A stretch of 64,000 bases of DNA, from assembly GCA_030710605.1 (NCBI GenBank), contig CP092871.1, positions 67,909,887 to 67,973,886 on the forward strand, given 5' to 3'. A program made the translations under genes and the position numbers. The notes beneath the pieces are model-generated. The model worked only from the letters and a program-made list of their open reading frames with translations. It was not told where the DNA came from and did no database searches. Shown in pieces: positions 10,105 through 20,554 of the stretch (position 1 is its first letter; each line of letters starts with the position of its first letter). This DNA comes from Cordylochernes scorpioides. Its lineage: Eukaryota; Arthropoda; Arachnida; Pseudoscorpiones; Chernetidae.

Positions 10105-10550
10105 AATAAAAACCCAAAATGTGACATTTTCATATATAATTTGTCAAAAAGTTTATATTATTTTCAAATAATACTTTCTTTTTCTTTATAGAAATGTATT
10201 GGTCAAATTACACATAACACACACAAAAAAAAAGTTCTTACAAATGTTTTCCTAAATTTTTTTCACGCTGTTTGCTAATTTCCTAGAATTTTGTTCACAC
10301 CATTTATTGTCCCTAATTGGCAGGTTGGTTGTTACATGGAAAATGATTATTAATTGGGTGTTGGACTAATTATCCATAATTAGAACTGACAAAGTAACAA
10401 TTAATTGGTTTTCCTTGTTCTAATTATGGAGATTCCTGGAAACCGAGAGAGAAAATCTTTGTTGACGATTTTTCTTTTTGAAGTCTTTCTTTGAAGGAGA
10501 GATTAGGCAGGAAATATGTATTATTTCAAAACGAAATAATTTCATGAGCT
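10105..10550. other. AT-rich DNA without a gene
   Basis: No supported coding region. The repeated words ttaattgg and ccataattagaac at 10310-10430 form a weak fold-back. Confidence 0.35.
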
Positions 10551-10552
10551 TT

Positions 10553-10842
10553 TTAGATGGCAGAGCGCCATCTAGTGGAACAGAAATCAATTAAACGTTT
10601 ATTTAATCTGTTCCCTGATATTTGGCGAACACATTTTCTTGATAAATCAAGAAAAGCCAACCACGAAAGCGTTTCGGGCTGTTGGCCCTGGTCAGCGTGG
10701 TGAAGGCTGTACCTATACGATTAAAATATCGTCTAATCTCAGAGGCTTCCCGAGAAATCAAGAAATGGTTATTTAAGACCAAACTTGAGTAAATGCGCTG
10801 AACATATGAAAAAATATTAATGAATAAAATATTTTTAAAAAG
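10553..10842 (-). mobile_element. Hammerhead-like fold-back repeat, family B, copy 3
   Basis: Minus-strand core: CTGACCA (10689-10695, G8 changed to C), stem II GGGC/GCCC and GAAAC (10671-10675). Left flank tagatggcagagcgccatct is shared with all family members. Confidence 0.6.
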
Positions 10843-10861
10843 TCAGATGTTGATATCAAAA

Positions 10862-11046
10862 ACAAATTAGCCATATCCTGGCCACTAACATGAGAGTTTT
10901 TTTAGATGGCGCAGAGCGCCATCTAGTGGAACAGAAATCAACTAAACGTTGATTTAACCTGTTCCTTGATTTTTGGCCAACCCATTTTCTTGATTTATAA
11001 TGGCGCTCTGCCATCTAAAAAAGCTCATGTTAGTGGTCAGGATATT
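10862..11046. repeat. Family B fold-back lacking the core
   Basis: Left arm ccatatcctggccactaaca and gcgccatctagtggaac; right arm tggcgctctgccatct, catgttagtggtcaggatat. The central hammerhead-like segment is deleted, leaving a near-palindrome. Confidence 0.6.
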
Positions 11047-11135
11047 GCATTGATGAGAACGCTCCCCCTGGATCTAAAAATACTCCTACTTTCTGCCACC
11101 TTCTCTCCACCAAGACCTCTACCTTTCAAAATTGA

Positions 11136-11513
11136 GCGCCGTCCCCGTCCCTATACCTATCCTCCACCTCAATCCCTACCTCGAATCTGCCACATTCCCA
11201 CCTGCCTTCTGATAATCCTGACGTCACATACTTTACTGATGGTTCTAAGACATCCACAGGCATGGGCGCCGGGATATTCAGGATTTCTTCTCTTTCCCTT
11301 GTTCCCCCCTTTGAAGCATCCATTCCTCTTTCAAACCATTGTTCAGTCCTACAAGCGGAGAGTATCGCACTTCTCTCAGCCTTGAAAGACACTTTTTCCC
11401 ATCCACCACATCTCTCCGTGGCAATCTTCTCGGACTGCCTTTTCACTTTTTCTTTGCCCGATTCTCATTGTCGTTATTCCCTAATCCACAGATGCCAAAC
11501 TAGCCTTTACTAA
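11136..11513 (+). pseudogene. Non-LTR retrotransposon RNase H remnant
   Basis: The open frame reads DVTYFTDGSKTSTGMGAGIF, then LQAESIALLSAL and VAIFSDC. The three RNase H acidic positions are visible: D in FTDGS, E in QAES, D in FSDC. This is the arrangement found at the end of ORF2 in RNase H-bearing non-LTR elements (family knowledge). An in-frame TGA at 11133-11135 ends the frame upstream, and similar coding-like sequence continues in another frame from about 11045, so the copy is 5'-truncated and frameshifted. It is GC-richer than its surroundings. It ends at a TAA without the rest of the domain. Confidence 0.75.
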
Positions 11514-11519
11514 ATTATT

Positions 11520-11812
11520 GCTTCACTTTATATTTAATATACCATTAGCCTAAACAGGTCACGTATGCATACCATTGGCTAAATTCTCGTGTACTCAGAA
11601 CAAGCAAATAATTCTATCTCATCTCAAAATATTATATATAACATTCATATAGAAAATTAACTGGTAATATGGGAGACTTCGCATATATTCAATCCATAGT
11701 ACTGAAAAAAAAAAACAATAAAAATGATGTACATAATTTATTTATTTATTATCATCAAGCGTCTTGCGTCAAGCAACAACACTAAAATCAGAGAACTATT
11801 TTACATAAACAA
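11520..11812. other. Unassigned AT-rich DNA
   Basis: No gene or repeat recognised. Confidence 0.35.
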
Positions 11813-11814
11813 TT

Positions 11815-12700
11815 GATAAATTGCAAGGTTTGAGGAGAAGTTTAAAGAAGAAAGGAAAGGACATTAAAATCATGCTTGTTTCCACATCCTACCTAGGAAA
11901 GAGAGAAGTGACGATAAAATCAGATCTGAGATAAGGTTTGAGTAAAAATTAAGAGAAGAGAAAGGAAAGGACATTAAAATCATGCTTGATTCTACATTCT
12001 ACATAGGAAAAGAGAAGTGACGACAAAATCAGATCTTAGACAAGGTTTGAATGAATGTTTGAAGAAGAAAAGAAAGGACATTAAAATCATGCTTGAATCC
12101 ACATCCTACCTAAGAAAAGCGAAGTAACGACAAAATCAGATCTGAGAGAAGGTTTGAATAAATGTTTAAAAAAGAAAAAAAATGACATTAAAATCATGCT
12201 TGAATCCACATCCTACCTAAGAAAAGCAAAGTAACGACAAAATCAGATCTGAGAGAAGGTTTGAATAAATGTTCAAAAAAGAAAAAAAAAAGGACATTAA
12301 AATCATGCTTGATTTCACATTCTTTCTAAGAAAGACAAAGTGACGACAAAATCAGATCTGAGACAAGGTTTGAGTAGAAGTTTAATGAAGAAAAGAAAGG
12401 AAAGGATATTAAAATCATGCTTGAATCCACATCTTACCTAGGAAAAGCGAAGTGACGACAAAATTAGATCTGAGACATGGTTTGAGTGAATATTTAAAGA
12501 AGAAAGGACATTAAAATAATGCTTGAATCCACATCCTACCTAAGAAAATATACGTGACGACAAAGCCATATCTGAGACAAGGTTTGAGTAAATATTTAAA
12601 GAATAAAAGGAAAGAAAGGATATTCAAATCATGTTTAATTCCACATCCTACGTAGAAAAAAGAGAAGTGACGACAAAATCAGATCTGAGACAACCAGAGA
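11815..12700 (+). repeat. Satellite-like tandem array, ~110-bp unit
   Basis: About eight units, each with gacattaaaatcatgcttg, ccacatcctacctaagaaa, gtgacgacaaaatcagatct and gagacaaggtttgagt. Spacing varies by 10-15 bp through A/G-rich stretches. No open frame spans the array. Confidence 0.85.
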
Positions 12701-12934
12701 GAATTGAGTGCCGGATAAATGCAGGAACACTGCCATAGACAGTTTTTGGAAACTATGACGGAGATCAACTGAAGAACAGAAAACCTATCGAATGATAATA
12801 ATGCTGATAGGAGTTCTTTTTTCCTCTCGCAAATAGATCACCATATGTAAATATCATGATCTTTCTCTCCTATAAAAAAAACACTGAAATCGTGAAAAAT
12901 AAACCTTATACACAAGTATATCTATACATACACT

Positions 12935-13735
12935 CATGTACAAAACTTAAAGAAGTGGAAAGTCTTTAATACCCGGTTGTCTGTTTTAACGAAGGATATA
13001 GAGGCAATTTTGTTCACATTTAGTTATCTCGTGTGTCTTCAATAAAGATCACTGTAATATCTTTCAAAGTTATTGTCTGAATCTCGATATATATGTTAAA
13101 AGTTACAACTTCCTTAAGTGTTATCCATGAATGTATATTGGTTATCTCTTGTTTTTTTTTCAATAAACCTCACTGTAATATCTTTTAGAGTTATTGTCTG
13201 AATCCCGATATACATGCTAAAAGGTAAAACTTCCTTAAATTTTGTCCATGGGTGTATATTGGCTATATCCTGTGTATTCAATAAAGATCACTGTAATATC
13301 TTTCAGAGTTATTGTATAAACCCGGATATACATGCTAAAAGATAATACTTCCTCAAGGTTTGTCCATGAGTGTATATTGGTTATCTCGTGTGTCTTCAAT
13401 AAAGTTCACTGCAGTATATTTCAGAGTTATTGTCTGAATCCCGATATACATACTAAAAGGTACAACTTCCTTGAGTTTTGTCCATGAGTGTATATTGGTT
13501 ATCTCGTGTGTCTTCAATAAAAGTCACTGTAATATCTTTTAGAGTTATTGTCTGAATAACGATATACATGTTAAAAGGTACAACTTCCTTAAGTTTTGTC
13601 CATGAGTGTATATTGGTTATCTCGTGTGTCTTCAATAAAGATCACTGCAATATCTTTCAGAGTTATTGTCTGAATCCCGATATACAGGCTAAAAGGTACA
13701 ACTTCCTTAAGTTTTGTCCATGAGAGTACTTTGTA
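12935..13735 (-). repeat. Mariner-MITE element with tandemly amplified end, array 1
   Basis: One MITE end (cactcatgtacaaaacttaa at about 12940) is followed by about six tandem copies of a ~119-bp unit. Each unit contains gtccatgagtgtatattgg (the inverted terminus), gtgtcttcaataaa, ttattgtctgaatcccgata and tacaacttccttaag. The terminus is therefore repeated in direct orientation. Related arrays are at 45795-46470 and 47330-48055. Confidence 0.85.
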
Positions 13736-14003
13736 TTTTTGCTAGTAGATCACATTGAAACTATAAATTCTTATTTATCGACTACGAGCCTAATTTGAAG
13801 TAATCTTCTAGAATTGGCAATACAGAAGAGAACATGTATCAACAGAGCCGCTCAATAAAATTTACAATTGGGATTAGAAAAACTCCCGTTTAATCAGATT
13901 GCCTTTGCGACAATTTAAAGTCGAGAAGAGCCCATTAAGGATAATTGTATTTGTAATTGGGAGATATTTCAAATGTCGGAGAGTAAATCAGAATGGTATA
14001 GCA

Positions 14004-14207
14004 CAGGGGTCGGCAAGCCTTTGAGTCGGAAGAGCCAAAATTACAATTTACAAACTTTAAAAGTTTTTAAAGAGCCACAAATATTTTCTTTGCCAAGAAT
14101 AAATAGTACTCGCATAAATAATATTTACATATGGAACTATATAAAGAGCCTCAGTTTCACATCCAAAGAGCCGCATGTGGCTCGCGAGCTGCAGTTTGCC
14201 GACCATG
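14004..14207. mobile_element. hAT-type MITE
   Basis: The left terminus CAGGGGTCGGCAAGCC matches, inverted, the right end gtttgccgaccatg. Flanking 8-mers are gtatagca (13996-14003) and gtataggc (14208-14215), 6 of 8 identical as expected for an aged hAT target duplication. Internal gagccgcatgtggctcgcga near the right end is typical of hAT MITEs (family knowledge). The 81-codon ORF through it is incidental. Confidence 0.8.
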
Positions 14208-14219
14208 GTATAGGCTAAA

Positions 14220-14505
14220 GACTTTCAGATATCATTTTTTTTTATCATACCTATCATTAAATAGTGGGCGATTAAAGAGAAGTTTTACAATATATAATTT
14301 TTAAAATCACACTTGAAGCCATGATATCCATAAAACACAAAAACATTAAAATATACATAGATATCCAAGAAGTTTACAATATATTTATACTTAGCCCAGA
14401 TACTTAGAAAATTTTCAAAACAGACCTAGGTAGCCAATAGTATCAGTATAAGATTCAGTATCAATATAAAAGTAAAACCTAAGAATGCTATATCACAGCA
14501 TTATG
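14220..14505. other. Unassigned AT-rich DNA
   Basis: No gene or repeat recognised. Confidence 0.35.
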
Positions 14506-14660
14506 GTAGATTAAACTGGCGAAACCGCTGAAGGGTACACAGCTGATGAGCCAGGCCCTCACACTTTTTTTTTATCAGTGCAGTAAGTGCAGTACAATTT
14601 TAATTTATTATTAAAAGAATCAAATGCGTCAACAATGGTTCAAATTTCTTATTGCCAATA
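14505..14660 (+). mobile_element. CTGATGAG/CGAAA MITE copy
   Basis: Carries ttaaactggcgaaaccgctg, then cagctgatgagccaggcc and cagtaagtgcagtacaattt. The CTGGC/GCCAG pair is kept. The GGGAGGG segment has mutated to GAAGGG. Confidence 0.6.
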
Positions 14661-14837
14661 GTATGTTTATTTCGCTGTAATTATATATAAAAGATAAAAC
14701 TCAATTATAATTATATTACATCATAAAACAAACCTTAAATAAAATGCTAAATAGTTTCGCTTGCACATTTTAAAGATATGTAAAAAATATACAAGATATA
14801 AATTGTATTTAGAGATTTGGATTCTTTTCGTTGTATA

Positions 14838-14876
14838 CTCCTGTAGAAGGGTGTATAATATCCGAAAACTTGAGAG
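14838..14876 (+). ncRNA. Family C hammerhead-like motif, single arm
   Basis: CTGTAGA at 14840-14846, a weak hairpin (ggtgtataatatcc), then CGAAAAC. It matches one arm of the fold-backs at 3290 and 19195 but has no inverted partner here. Confidence 0.4.
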
Positions 14877-14900
14877 ATGGTTTAAATAAAATAGAAACAT

Positions 14901-15148
14901 TCTATATACAGTTACGAGCGTCATGCGTCATGGCGCCGCCACTGCGCGAGTCACTTTGCCCCCCCCCCAATCGCTTTTTGGTTTTTGTAACTATTGTGTT
15001 GGAGCGGGTCGCTCCTTAAATATATGCATATATTAGTTAATAACTAAATGGAATCCTCTCTTTCTCAATTTATAATTGTAATAAATAGTATTTGAATCAA
15101 AACATTCAATCGGGTAAAACACGGGCGTTGCCCGGGTCATTCGGCTAG
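14901..15148 (+). mobile_element. Non-autonomous Helitron, subfamily 2, copy 2
   Basis: Starts TCTATATACAGTTACGAGCG like 7419 and ends with the acacgggcgttgcccgggt hairpin and CTAG (15145-15148) followed by T. It is shorter than the first copy and shares the words gtgttggagcgggtcgctcc and ggaatcctctctttct. Confidence 0.8.
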
Positions 15149-15151
15149 TAT

Positions 15152-15613
15152 TGTTACATGGATGACAAGGCCAAGATACTAGAGTAAAGTTGGGGAAAGA
15201 GGGGTGGACTCCAGCTCTCCCCGCTGCCATGTGGCAAGTGCCAATACAGCATTCCTGTTTGTGGGAGGACAGAGTCTGGTTACATCTGCGGAAAGGATAA
15301 GACGTGGCGTCTTGCCTCCGGACGTGTGGATGATCCGGCAAGGAGACCCTGACATCGGAGCGGTCTACAAGACGGTGTAGTCCAGGCTGCATGTGTATAG
15401 TGTGGAGCGGAACGGTTCACAAGAGGACATCCACGGCGCCAAGGATTCTTCTGACAGGGAGGTTGAAGGCAAGTCCCACTGTTGTATTCCTTCTGTTGAG
15501 TGAGATACAATAAAGCGCTAACTTTAGCTGCAATTCCTTCGAACTCACGTGTGTATCTTTGTGACATCCTGAGTAGACAGAGTACACGAATAGCGTCTGG
15601 GTACGACGTAACA
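15152..15613 (+). mobile_element. Candidate solo LTR (TGTTAC...GTAACA)
   Basis: The 462-bp segment begins TGTTAC and ends GTAACA, the short inverted termini expected of an LTR, and lies directly after a Helitron 3' end. It contains a polyadenylation-type signal (acaataaagcgc at about 15508) with a GT-rich stretch downstream, and is GC-richer than its surroundings. Flanking 5-mers do not match (agtat, ctatt), so the target duplication is lost or the boundaries are slightly off. Minus-strand ORFs through it are not recognisable proteins. Confidence 0.55.
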
Positions 15614-15657
15614 CTATTCTCAATGGCAGTGTGTTGTTGCAAAATCTCACTTTACAG

Positions 15658-15935
15658 TTGGGGTCGGTGGAGCAGTGGTATAAGCTATCGATTTTAGACA
15701 GCCACGACCTAGGATCGAATCCAGCATTGGACAATTTTTTTCTGATTAAAAATTTACTTGAATGGCCATTACCTTTTGCAAAAGTTCAACCTCACCAATG
15801 AGTGTAAGAGTACTAAATGAGGCATTGATACACTTGTAAGAGAAAAGGTCGAACTGCGTTTTCTACATGTGGTGTACTTAAAGTAAAATCAATTGCTAAC
15901 TACTCACCATGATTATCATGGCCATTGAATAAGTA
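15658..15935 (+). mobile_element. tRNA-derived SINE with A and B boxes
   Basis: A-box-like tggagcagtggtataag at about 15668 and B-box-like aggatcgaatccagc at about 15711 are about 43 bases apart, as in a tRNA. The anticodon region has no good stem. The body shares aaaagttcaacctcacca and caccatgattatcatggcc with the copies at 3831, 40150, 41935 and 63775. Such SINEs are transcribed by RNA polymerase III (family knowledge). Confidence 0.75.
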
Positions 15936-16194
15936 CCACCAACACCACAACGTAATATAAAAAAGGGCGTACGTGGATCTGTAAAGAAAAAATAATTTTG
16001 TTCTCAAAATATTTCGAGAGATTGCTCTCTCTCTATCGATATATTGCACATTGACAATACTTGACACAATGACACTTTTGACTAAAACCACAATGTAAGT
16101 TTAACGGATTATTGTTAAAATCTCTATGATAAAATTATATCGCTTTTAATGCGAAGAAAGAGAACATTCCGAAATATTACCAACTATGTCAGTG

Positions 16195-16314
16195 CCCAAA
16201 TGTTTCTTTTCTAAATAAACGGTTCCCTTACAGCAATGATAATATATTTGGGAACCCCTGGCTCATCAGTGGCCAACTCTTCCAGCGCCAGTGTAACCCA
16301 TCATGATAGATTGG
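16195..16314 (-). mobile_element. Degenerate CTGATGAG/CGAAA MITE
   Basis: Contains ctggctcatcagtggccaac and a decayed ccagcgccag. Terminal repeats are not recognisable. Confidence 0.4.
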
Positions 16315-16320
16315 ATTTTA

Positions 16321-16529
16321 CACTCATGGACAAACCTAAAGAAAATTGCACCTTTTAGCATATATATCGGGATTCAGACAATAACTCTGAAAGATATTTG
16401 ATACACAGTGACCTTTATTGAAGAAACACGAAATAACCAAGTGTGAACAAAATTGACTCTGTCTCCTTAAAAAAAACGACAATTGGCGACATCAAGGACT
16501 TCAACTTCCTTAAGTTTTGTCCATGAGTG
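16321..16529. mobile_element. Mariner-type MITE, complete copy
   Basis: 209 bp flanked by TA on both sides (16319-16320, 16530-16531). Left end cactcatggacaaacctaaa, right end acttaagttttgtccatgagtg-type (aagttttgtccatgagtg), inverted. TA duplication and size fit a mariner/Tc1 non-autonomous element. This copy defines the ends of the family that forms tandem arrays elsewhere in the window. Confidence 0.85.
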
Positions 16530-16534
16530 TATAA

Positions 16535-17170
16535 ATAAAAAACATTCGCGCACTAAACACAGATGGCGCGGTTCTACCAAGTCATTGATATAGCTGAAAA
16601 AAGAAAGGCGTTGCCTTAAAGCGGCGATTTTTTTATCGAAGTGTTTGTTAATGTTAGATCACTTAATAAAATATTGTGTCACAAATTTTGTTGATTTCTT
16701 GCAAATACTTAGCTAGCAAAGATGTGACGCGAAGTACAATTATTTAGTATCCTTCCCGAAGTGGTAGTAAAGAGAGAAGTAGAATAAAATAATGTTTACA
16801 AACAACTATTATATTGGAATTAATAATAAATTTCCCGAAATAGTGACGATACTTATATATTTAAACGATAACATACTAAAAATATAAAATTGTACTGTAT
16901 TTGAAATTTGGGGAAAAAATAGTTTACCGAAAAAAAAAACGGCATAGAATAAACGAGTCGTCTGATTTTCCGGCGTTTCTAGATTAAATTACTGTATCAC
17001 ATTTTTTATTTAGCGCTAAAAAGTAGATTTCGCGACAAAATGCTGAGATTGATGGGAGCTGTGTCATCATAATGGACGTGGTTCTTGGACTCTTACCAAA
17101 GCCATGAAGAAGAGGATCAATGTGAGAGGTTTTGTTAGAACCTTGGGTGCCTAGAAATATAATAACCAAT
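16535..17170. other. AT-rich DNA without a gene
   Basis: No supported coding region or repeat. A tgcgcg-poor, low-complexity stretch precedes the minisatellite. Confidence 0.35.
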
Positions 17171-17174
17171 AGGG

Positions 17175-18645
17175 TGGGCCAAATGGTCTTTCCATATCTC
17201 CCTCCTTCAGTGCCTTCCTCTACTGAGGGTGGGCCACATGATTTCTCCATATCTCCCTACTTCAATGTCTTCCTCTACTAAAGGTGGACCACGTGGTCTC
17301 TCCATATCTCTCTCCTTCAGTGCCTTCCTCTACTGAGGGTGGGCCACATGATTTCTCCATATCTCCCTCCTTCAATGCCTTCCTCTACACTAGGTGGACC
17401 AAATGGTCTCTCCATATCTCCCTCCTTCAGTGCCCTTCTCTACTGAGGGTGGGCCACGTGGTCTCTCCATATCTCCCTCCTTCAATGCCTTCCTCTACTG
17501 AGGGTGGGCCACATGGTCTCTCTATACTCGTATCTTCCTCCTTCAATGCCTTCCTCTACTGAGGATGGGCCACGTGGTCTCTCCATATCTCCCTCCTTCA
17601 ATGCCTTCCTCTACTGAGGATAGGCTACGTGGTCTCTCCATATCTCCCTCCTTCAATATCTTCCTCTACTAAAGGTGGACAACATGGTCTCTCCATATCT
17701 CCCTCCTTCAGTGCCTTCCTCTACTGAGGGTGGGCCACATGGTCTCTCCATATCTCCCTCCTTCAGTGTCTTCCTCTACTGAGGGTGGGCCACATCGTCT
17801 CTCCATGTCTCCCTCCTTCAGTGCCTTCCTACTGAGGGTGGGCCACATGGTCTCTCCATGTCTCCCTCCTTCAGTGCCTTCTTCTAATGAGGGTGGGCCA
17901 CATGGTCTCTCCGTATCTCCCTCCTCAATACCTTCCTCTACTGAGGGTGGGCCACATGGTCTCTTCATATCTCCCTCCTTCAGTGCCTTCCTCTACTGAG
18001 GGTGGGCCACATGGTCTCTCCATATCTCCCTCCTTCAGTGTCTTCCTCTACTGAGGGTGGGCCACATCGTCTATCCATATCTCCCTCCTTCAGTGCCTTC
18101 CTACTGAGGGTGGGCCACATGGTCTCTCCATATCTCCCTCCTTCAGTGTCTTCCTCTACTGAGGGTGGGCCACATCGTCTATCCATATCTCCCTCCTTCA
18201 GTGCCTTCCTACTGAGGGTGGGCCACATGGTCTCTCCATATCTCCCTCCTTCAGTGTCTTCCTCTACTGAGGGTGGGCCACATCGTCTATCCATATCTCC
18301 CTCCTTCAGTGCCTTCCTACTGAGGGTGGGCCACATGGTCTATCCATATCTCCTTCCTTCAGTGTCTTCCTCTACTGAGGGTGGGCCACATGGTATCTCC
18401 ATATCTCCATCCTTCAATGCCTTCCTCTACTGAGGGTGGCCACAAGATCTCTCCATATCTCTCTCCTTCAATGCCTTCCTCTACTGAGGGTGGCCACAAG
18501 GTCTCTCCATATCTCCCTCCTTCAATGCCTTCCTCTAATGAGGGTGGCCACAAGGTCTCTCCATATCTCCCTCCTTCAATGCTTTCCTCTACTGAGGGTG
18601 GGCCACAAGGTCTCTCCATATCTACCTCCTTTAGTGTCTTCAGTG
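17175..18645. repeat. 55-bp minisatellite array
   Basis: About 26 units built from ggtgggccacatggtctctc, catatctccctccttcagtg and ccttcctctactgag. Because 55 is not a multiple of three, frames rotate. At 18002-18330 a 55+53 bp pair (108 bp) repeats three times, which keeps one frame open and creates Pro/Ser-rich ORFs on both strands. I regard these ORFs as artefacts. Confidence 0.95.
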
Positions 18646-18647
18646 AA

Positions 18648-18940
18648 AAGCTAATGTATTGGGTTTGCTTTTGAATACTTTTGACATTAGAAAGAGAGAT
18701 TATGGTTGGCTTACAATAATAGAAGAATCCACGACATGAAACTATTAAAAGAAATTACACACAAACCTAATCGTATTCTTTTTTTTATTTATTAAATATG
18801 AAAAGTCCGTACCTTCTAAGACTACAAAAATATTTAGCATCCAAAATAAGCCTAAACACGTACGTAGTTGATCTAACCATGATCCATCAAAGATATTTGG
18901 TCACTATATAGTCAGGAATGATATTATATCGTTTAAGATG
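18648..18940. other. Unassigned DNA
   Basis: No gene or repeat recognised. Confidence 0.35.
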
Positions 18941-18949
18941 AAGAGAACA

Positions 18950-19142
18950 ATTTTTTTTATTACCATTACTATATTTTGATAATATAAAAGAACAAAAAAG
19001 AGCTTCTTGTATAGAACACGTTTATTCCGATAGCTTTCGAACGACATCGTTTTTAACGCCCGTTGAAGAACGATGTCGTTCGAAAGCTAGTGGAATAAAC
19101 ATGTCCTACACAAGAAGTTCCTTTTTGTTCTTTTATATTATC
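18950..19142. repeat. Fold-back with hammerhead-like arms (family D)
   Basis: Outer arms aagaacaaaaaagagcttct and the inverse agttcctttttgttctttta enclose an inner inverted pair gctttcgaacgacatcgtt / aacgatgtcgttcgaaagct. Reading the right arm on the plus strand: TTGAAGA (19062-19068), a 5-bp AACGA/TCGTT stem, CGAAAGCT. A relative with a different stem sequence is at 48950-49190. Confidence 0.65.
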
Positions 19143-19194
19143 GCAATATATCGTTTATTTAGCAATTCAATAAAATATTCCCTTGTATCAATAT

Positions 19195-19405
19195 TGAGTT
19201 AAAATATCATTCCTCCAGGGAAAGTATCTTTTCAAAAACCTTTTTAACCTCTAGCTTTCAGGCACGAACGCCCTTCTACAGAAGAAAACATGGTACAATA
19301 CCATGGCATTATACTATGTGTTCTCCTGTAGAAGGGCGCTCATGGCCGAAAGCTAGATATTAAAAAGTATTTTTTGAAAAATTTTCCCTGGAGGCCTGAT
19401 ATTTT
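19195..19405. repeat. Fold-back with hammerhead-like arms (family C)
   Basis: Arms: agggaaagtatcttttcaaa, ctagctttcaggcacgaacg, cccttctacag on the left; ctgtagaagggcgctcatgg, ccgaaagctag and tttgaaaaattttccctgg on the right. Centre about 40 bp. Both arms carry CTGTAGA, a stem and GAAAGCT, head to head. Confidence 0.7.
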
Positions 19406-19414
19406 TACTCAATG

Positions 19415-19530
19415 TTTAGTTAAGAGTTCTTAAAATTAAAGATTCTTCGTCCAGTAAATCTTTTTATTATCTTAGGAAATAAAAATATTTACTGGCAGAA
19501 GTATCTTTAATTTTAAGAACTATGAATGCC
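19415..19530. repeat. Small palindrome of a hammerhead-repeat 3' end
   Basis: gttcttaaaattaaagattc and its inverse atctttaattttaagaac flank about 60 bp. The same terminal sequence follows the hammerhead motif at 20441 and precedes the one at 33791 (minus), so it is the 3' terminus of that family in inverted duplication. Confidence 0.6.
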
Positions 19531-19702
19531 GGCCAGGCAACCTCTATCTTTGTGATAGTTAATAGTTATTCCGATAGATATCGCTCTAATATATTTTATA
19601 CTCATTTGAGATATCAAGAAATATATTTTTCGTCAATTCAAATGTCTAATATTTTCTCTATCCTTTACCTCTTTTGATTATTATATACGTTTTTAATATG
19701 GA

Positions 19703-19990
19703 AATATCTTTATTTACGGGGCTGCTAACCAAAATTAATAATTTTTGAGCCCCGATGGACTCATAAAGCAGAATATATACAAAGCGCTGTTGGAGGGGCC
19801 TAAGGATTGGTGGCCAGGGGATCTTCGCCGGGTGAGGCCAGGAGAGCCGGGATGTAGAGGAGGGGGGCAGGGTGGTGATCCGCGTTGATCAGGGGAAGGC
19901 AGAGTCGGGTCCAATAGTATTGAGCCCAGGGGTGACCGTGGAGAGCAGACAGACCGCAATGCTCTATTGCAGCCAGAGTGGACAAAGTAA
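19703..19990 (-). mobile_element. Retroelement 3' fragment
   Basis: The plus-strand block atctttatttacggggctgc, taaccaaaattaat, ttttgagcccc is the inverse of the LINE 3' end at 28490-28545. Upstream on the minus strand lies a GC-rich open stretch (two overlapping frames, 19735-19985) with no domain I recognise. Probably a truncated retrotransposon of the same 3'-tail family. Confidence 0.5.
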
Positions 19991-19994
19991 AACT

Positions 19995-20430
19995 CTCTCT
20001 AAAAAGTAAAGAGAGAGATTGAGATTGAAACTACTTTATTTCAATGTCCATATAAGATTATATCGGGTTAAATACTCGTTGTTAATATGTTATCTTCATG
20101 CACTAGGACGCTACATCCAGATGTGTGTAAAGCCTGTATATAAATACAGAAGGGAAAAGGATAAGCTGGTATTTACAGTAGCAGCTGAAGGGTAAACAAC
20201 CAATCCTTTAATACCATCACAGAGGATAACGTCCATTCAGCCAATGGTTCTGTCAGGGATTGCCTTCAAGAACGTCTGCTTCAGGATTTGATACATTTCC
20301 GGGTATATGCCAGTTATAACCTGCAACGTTTTCCTATTTAGACATGACAATGTACAAAATTTGAAATATCGCGTAAGAACGCCCTTGCAGCCTTAGAATA
20401 TTTTTAACGCTTTACCAAATGTTTTAATTT
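19995..20430. other. Unassigned DNA
   Basis: Moderate GC. Contains tggttctgtcagggattgcc and similar unique-looking sequence without a sustained ORF. Confidence 0.35.
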
Positions 20431-20436
20431 TTATTC

Positions 20437-20530
20437 GTTCCTGACGAGGACAAAATATTTTTGTCGAAACGTCAAGATAATAAAAGGAATTACTGGCCGA
20501 AGTATCTTTAATTTGAAGAACCATGAATGC
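20437..20530 (+). ncRNA. Hammerhead-like ribozyme with Penelope-style GAAACGTC, copy 1
   Basis: CTGACGA at 20441-20447, an extra G, a 7-bp stem II (GACAAAA/TTTTGTC), GAAAC (20466-20470) and GTC, predicting cleavage after 20473. Core residues C3, U4, G5, A6, G8, A9, G12, A13, A14 and the A15.1-U16.1 pair are all present. Stem III is only the A-U plus one C-G pair, as in hammerheads of Penelope-like elements, which act as dimers (family knowledge). It is followed by the repeat's 3' tail ending ttaatttgaagaac. Confidence 0.65.
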
Positions 20531-20554
20531 TGGCCAGCCAGCCTCTATCTTTAC

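Noticed and set aside
15033-15734. Several overlapping 100-120-codon minus-strand ORFs
   Set aside because: They cross a Helitron end, an LTR-like segment and a SINE head; no conserved domain, and their overlap in three frames suggests chance in GC-richer DNA.
17284-18674. Pro/Ser-rich and Gly/Glu-rich ORFs on both strands
   Set aside because: Products of the 55-bp minisatellite; open frames appear only where unit lengths sum to a multiple of three.
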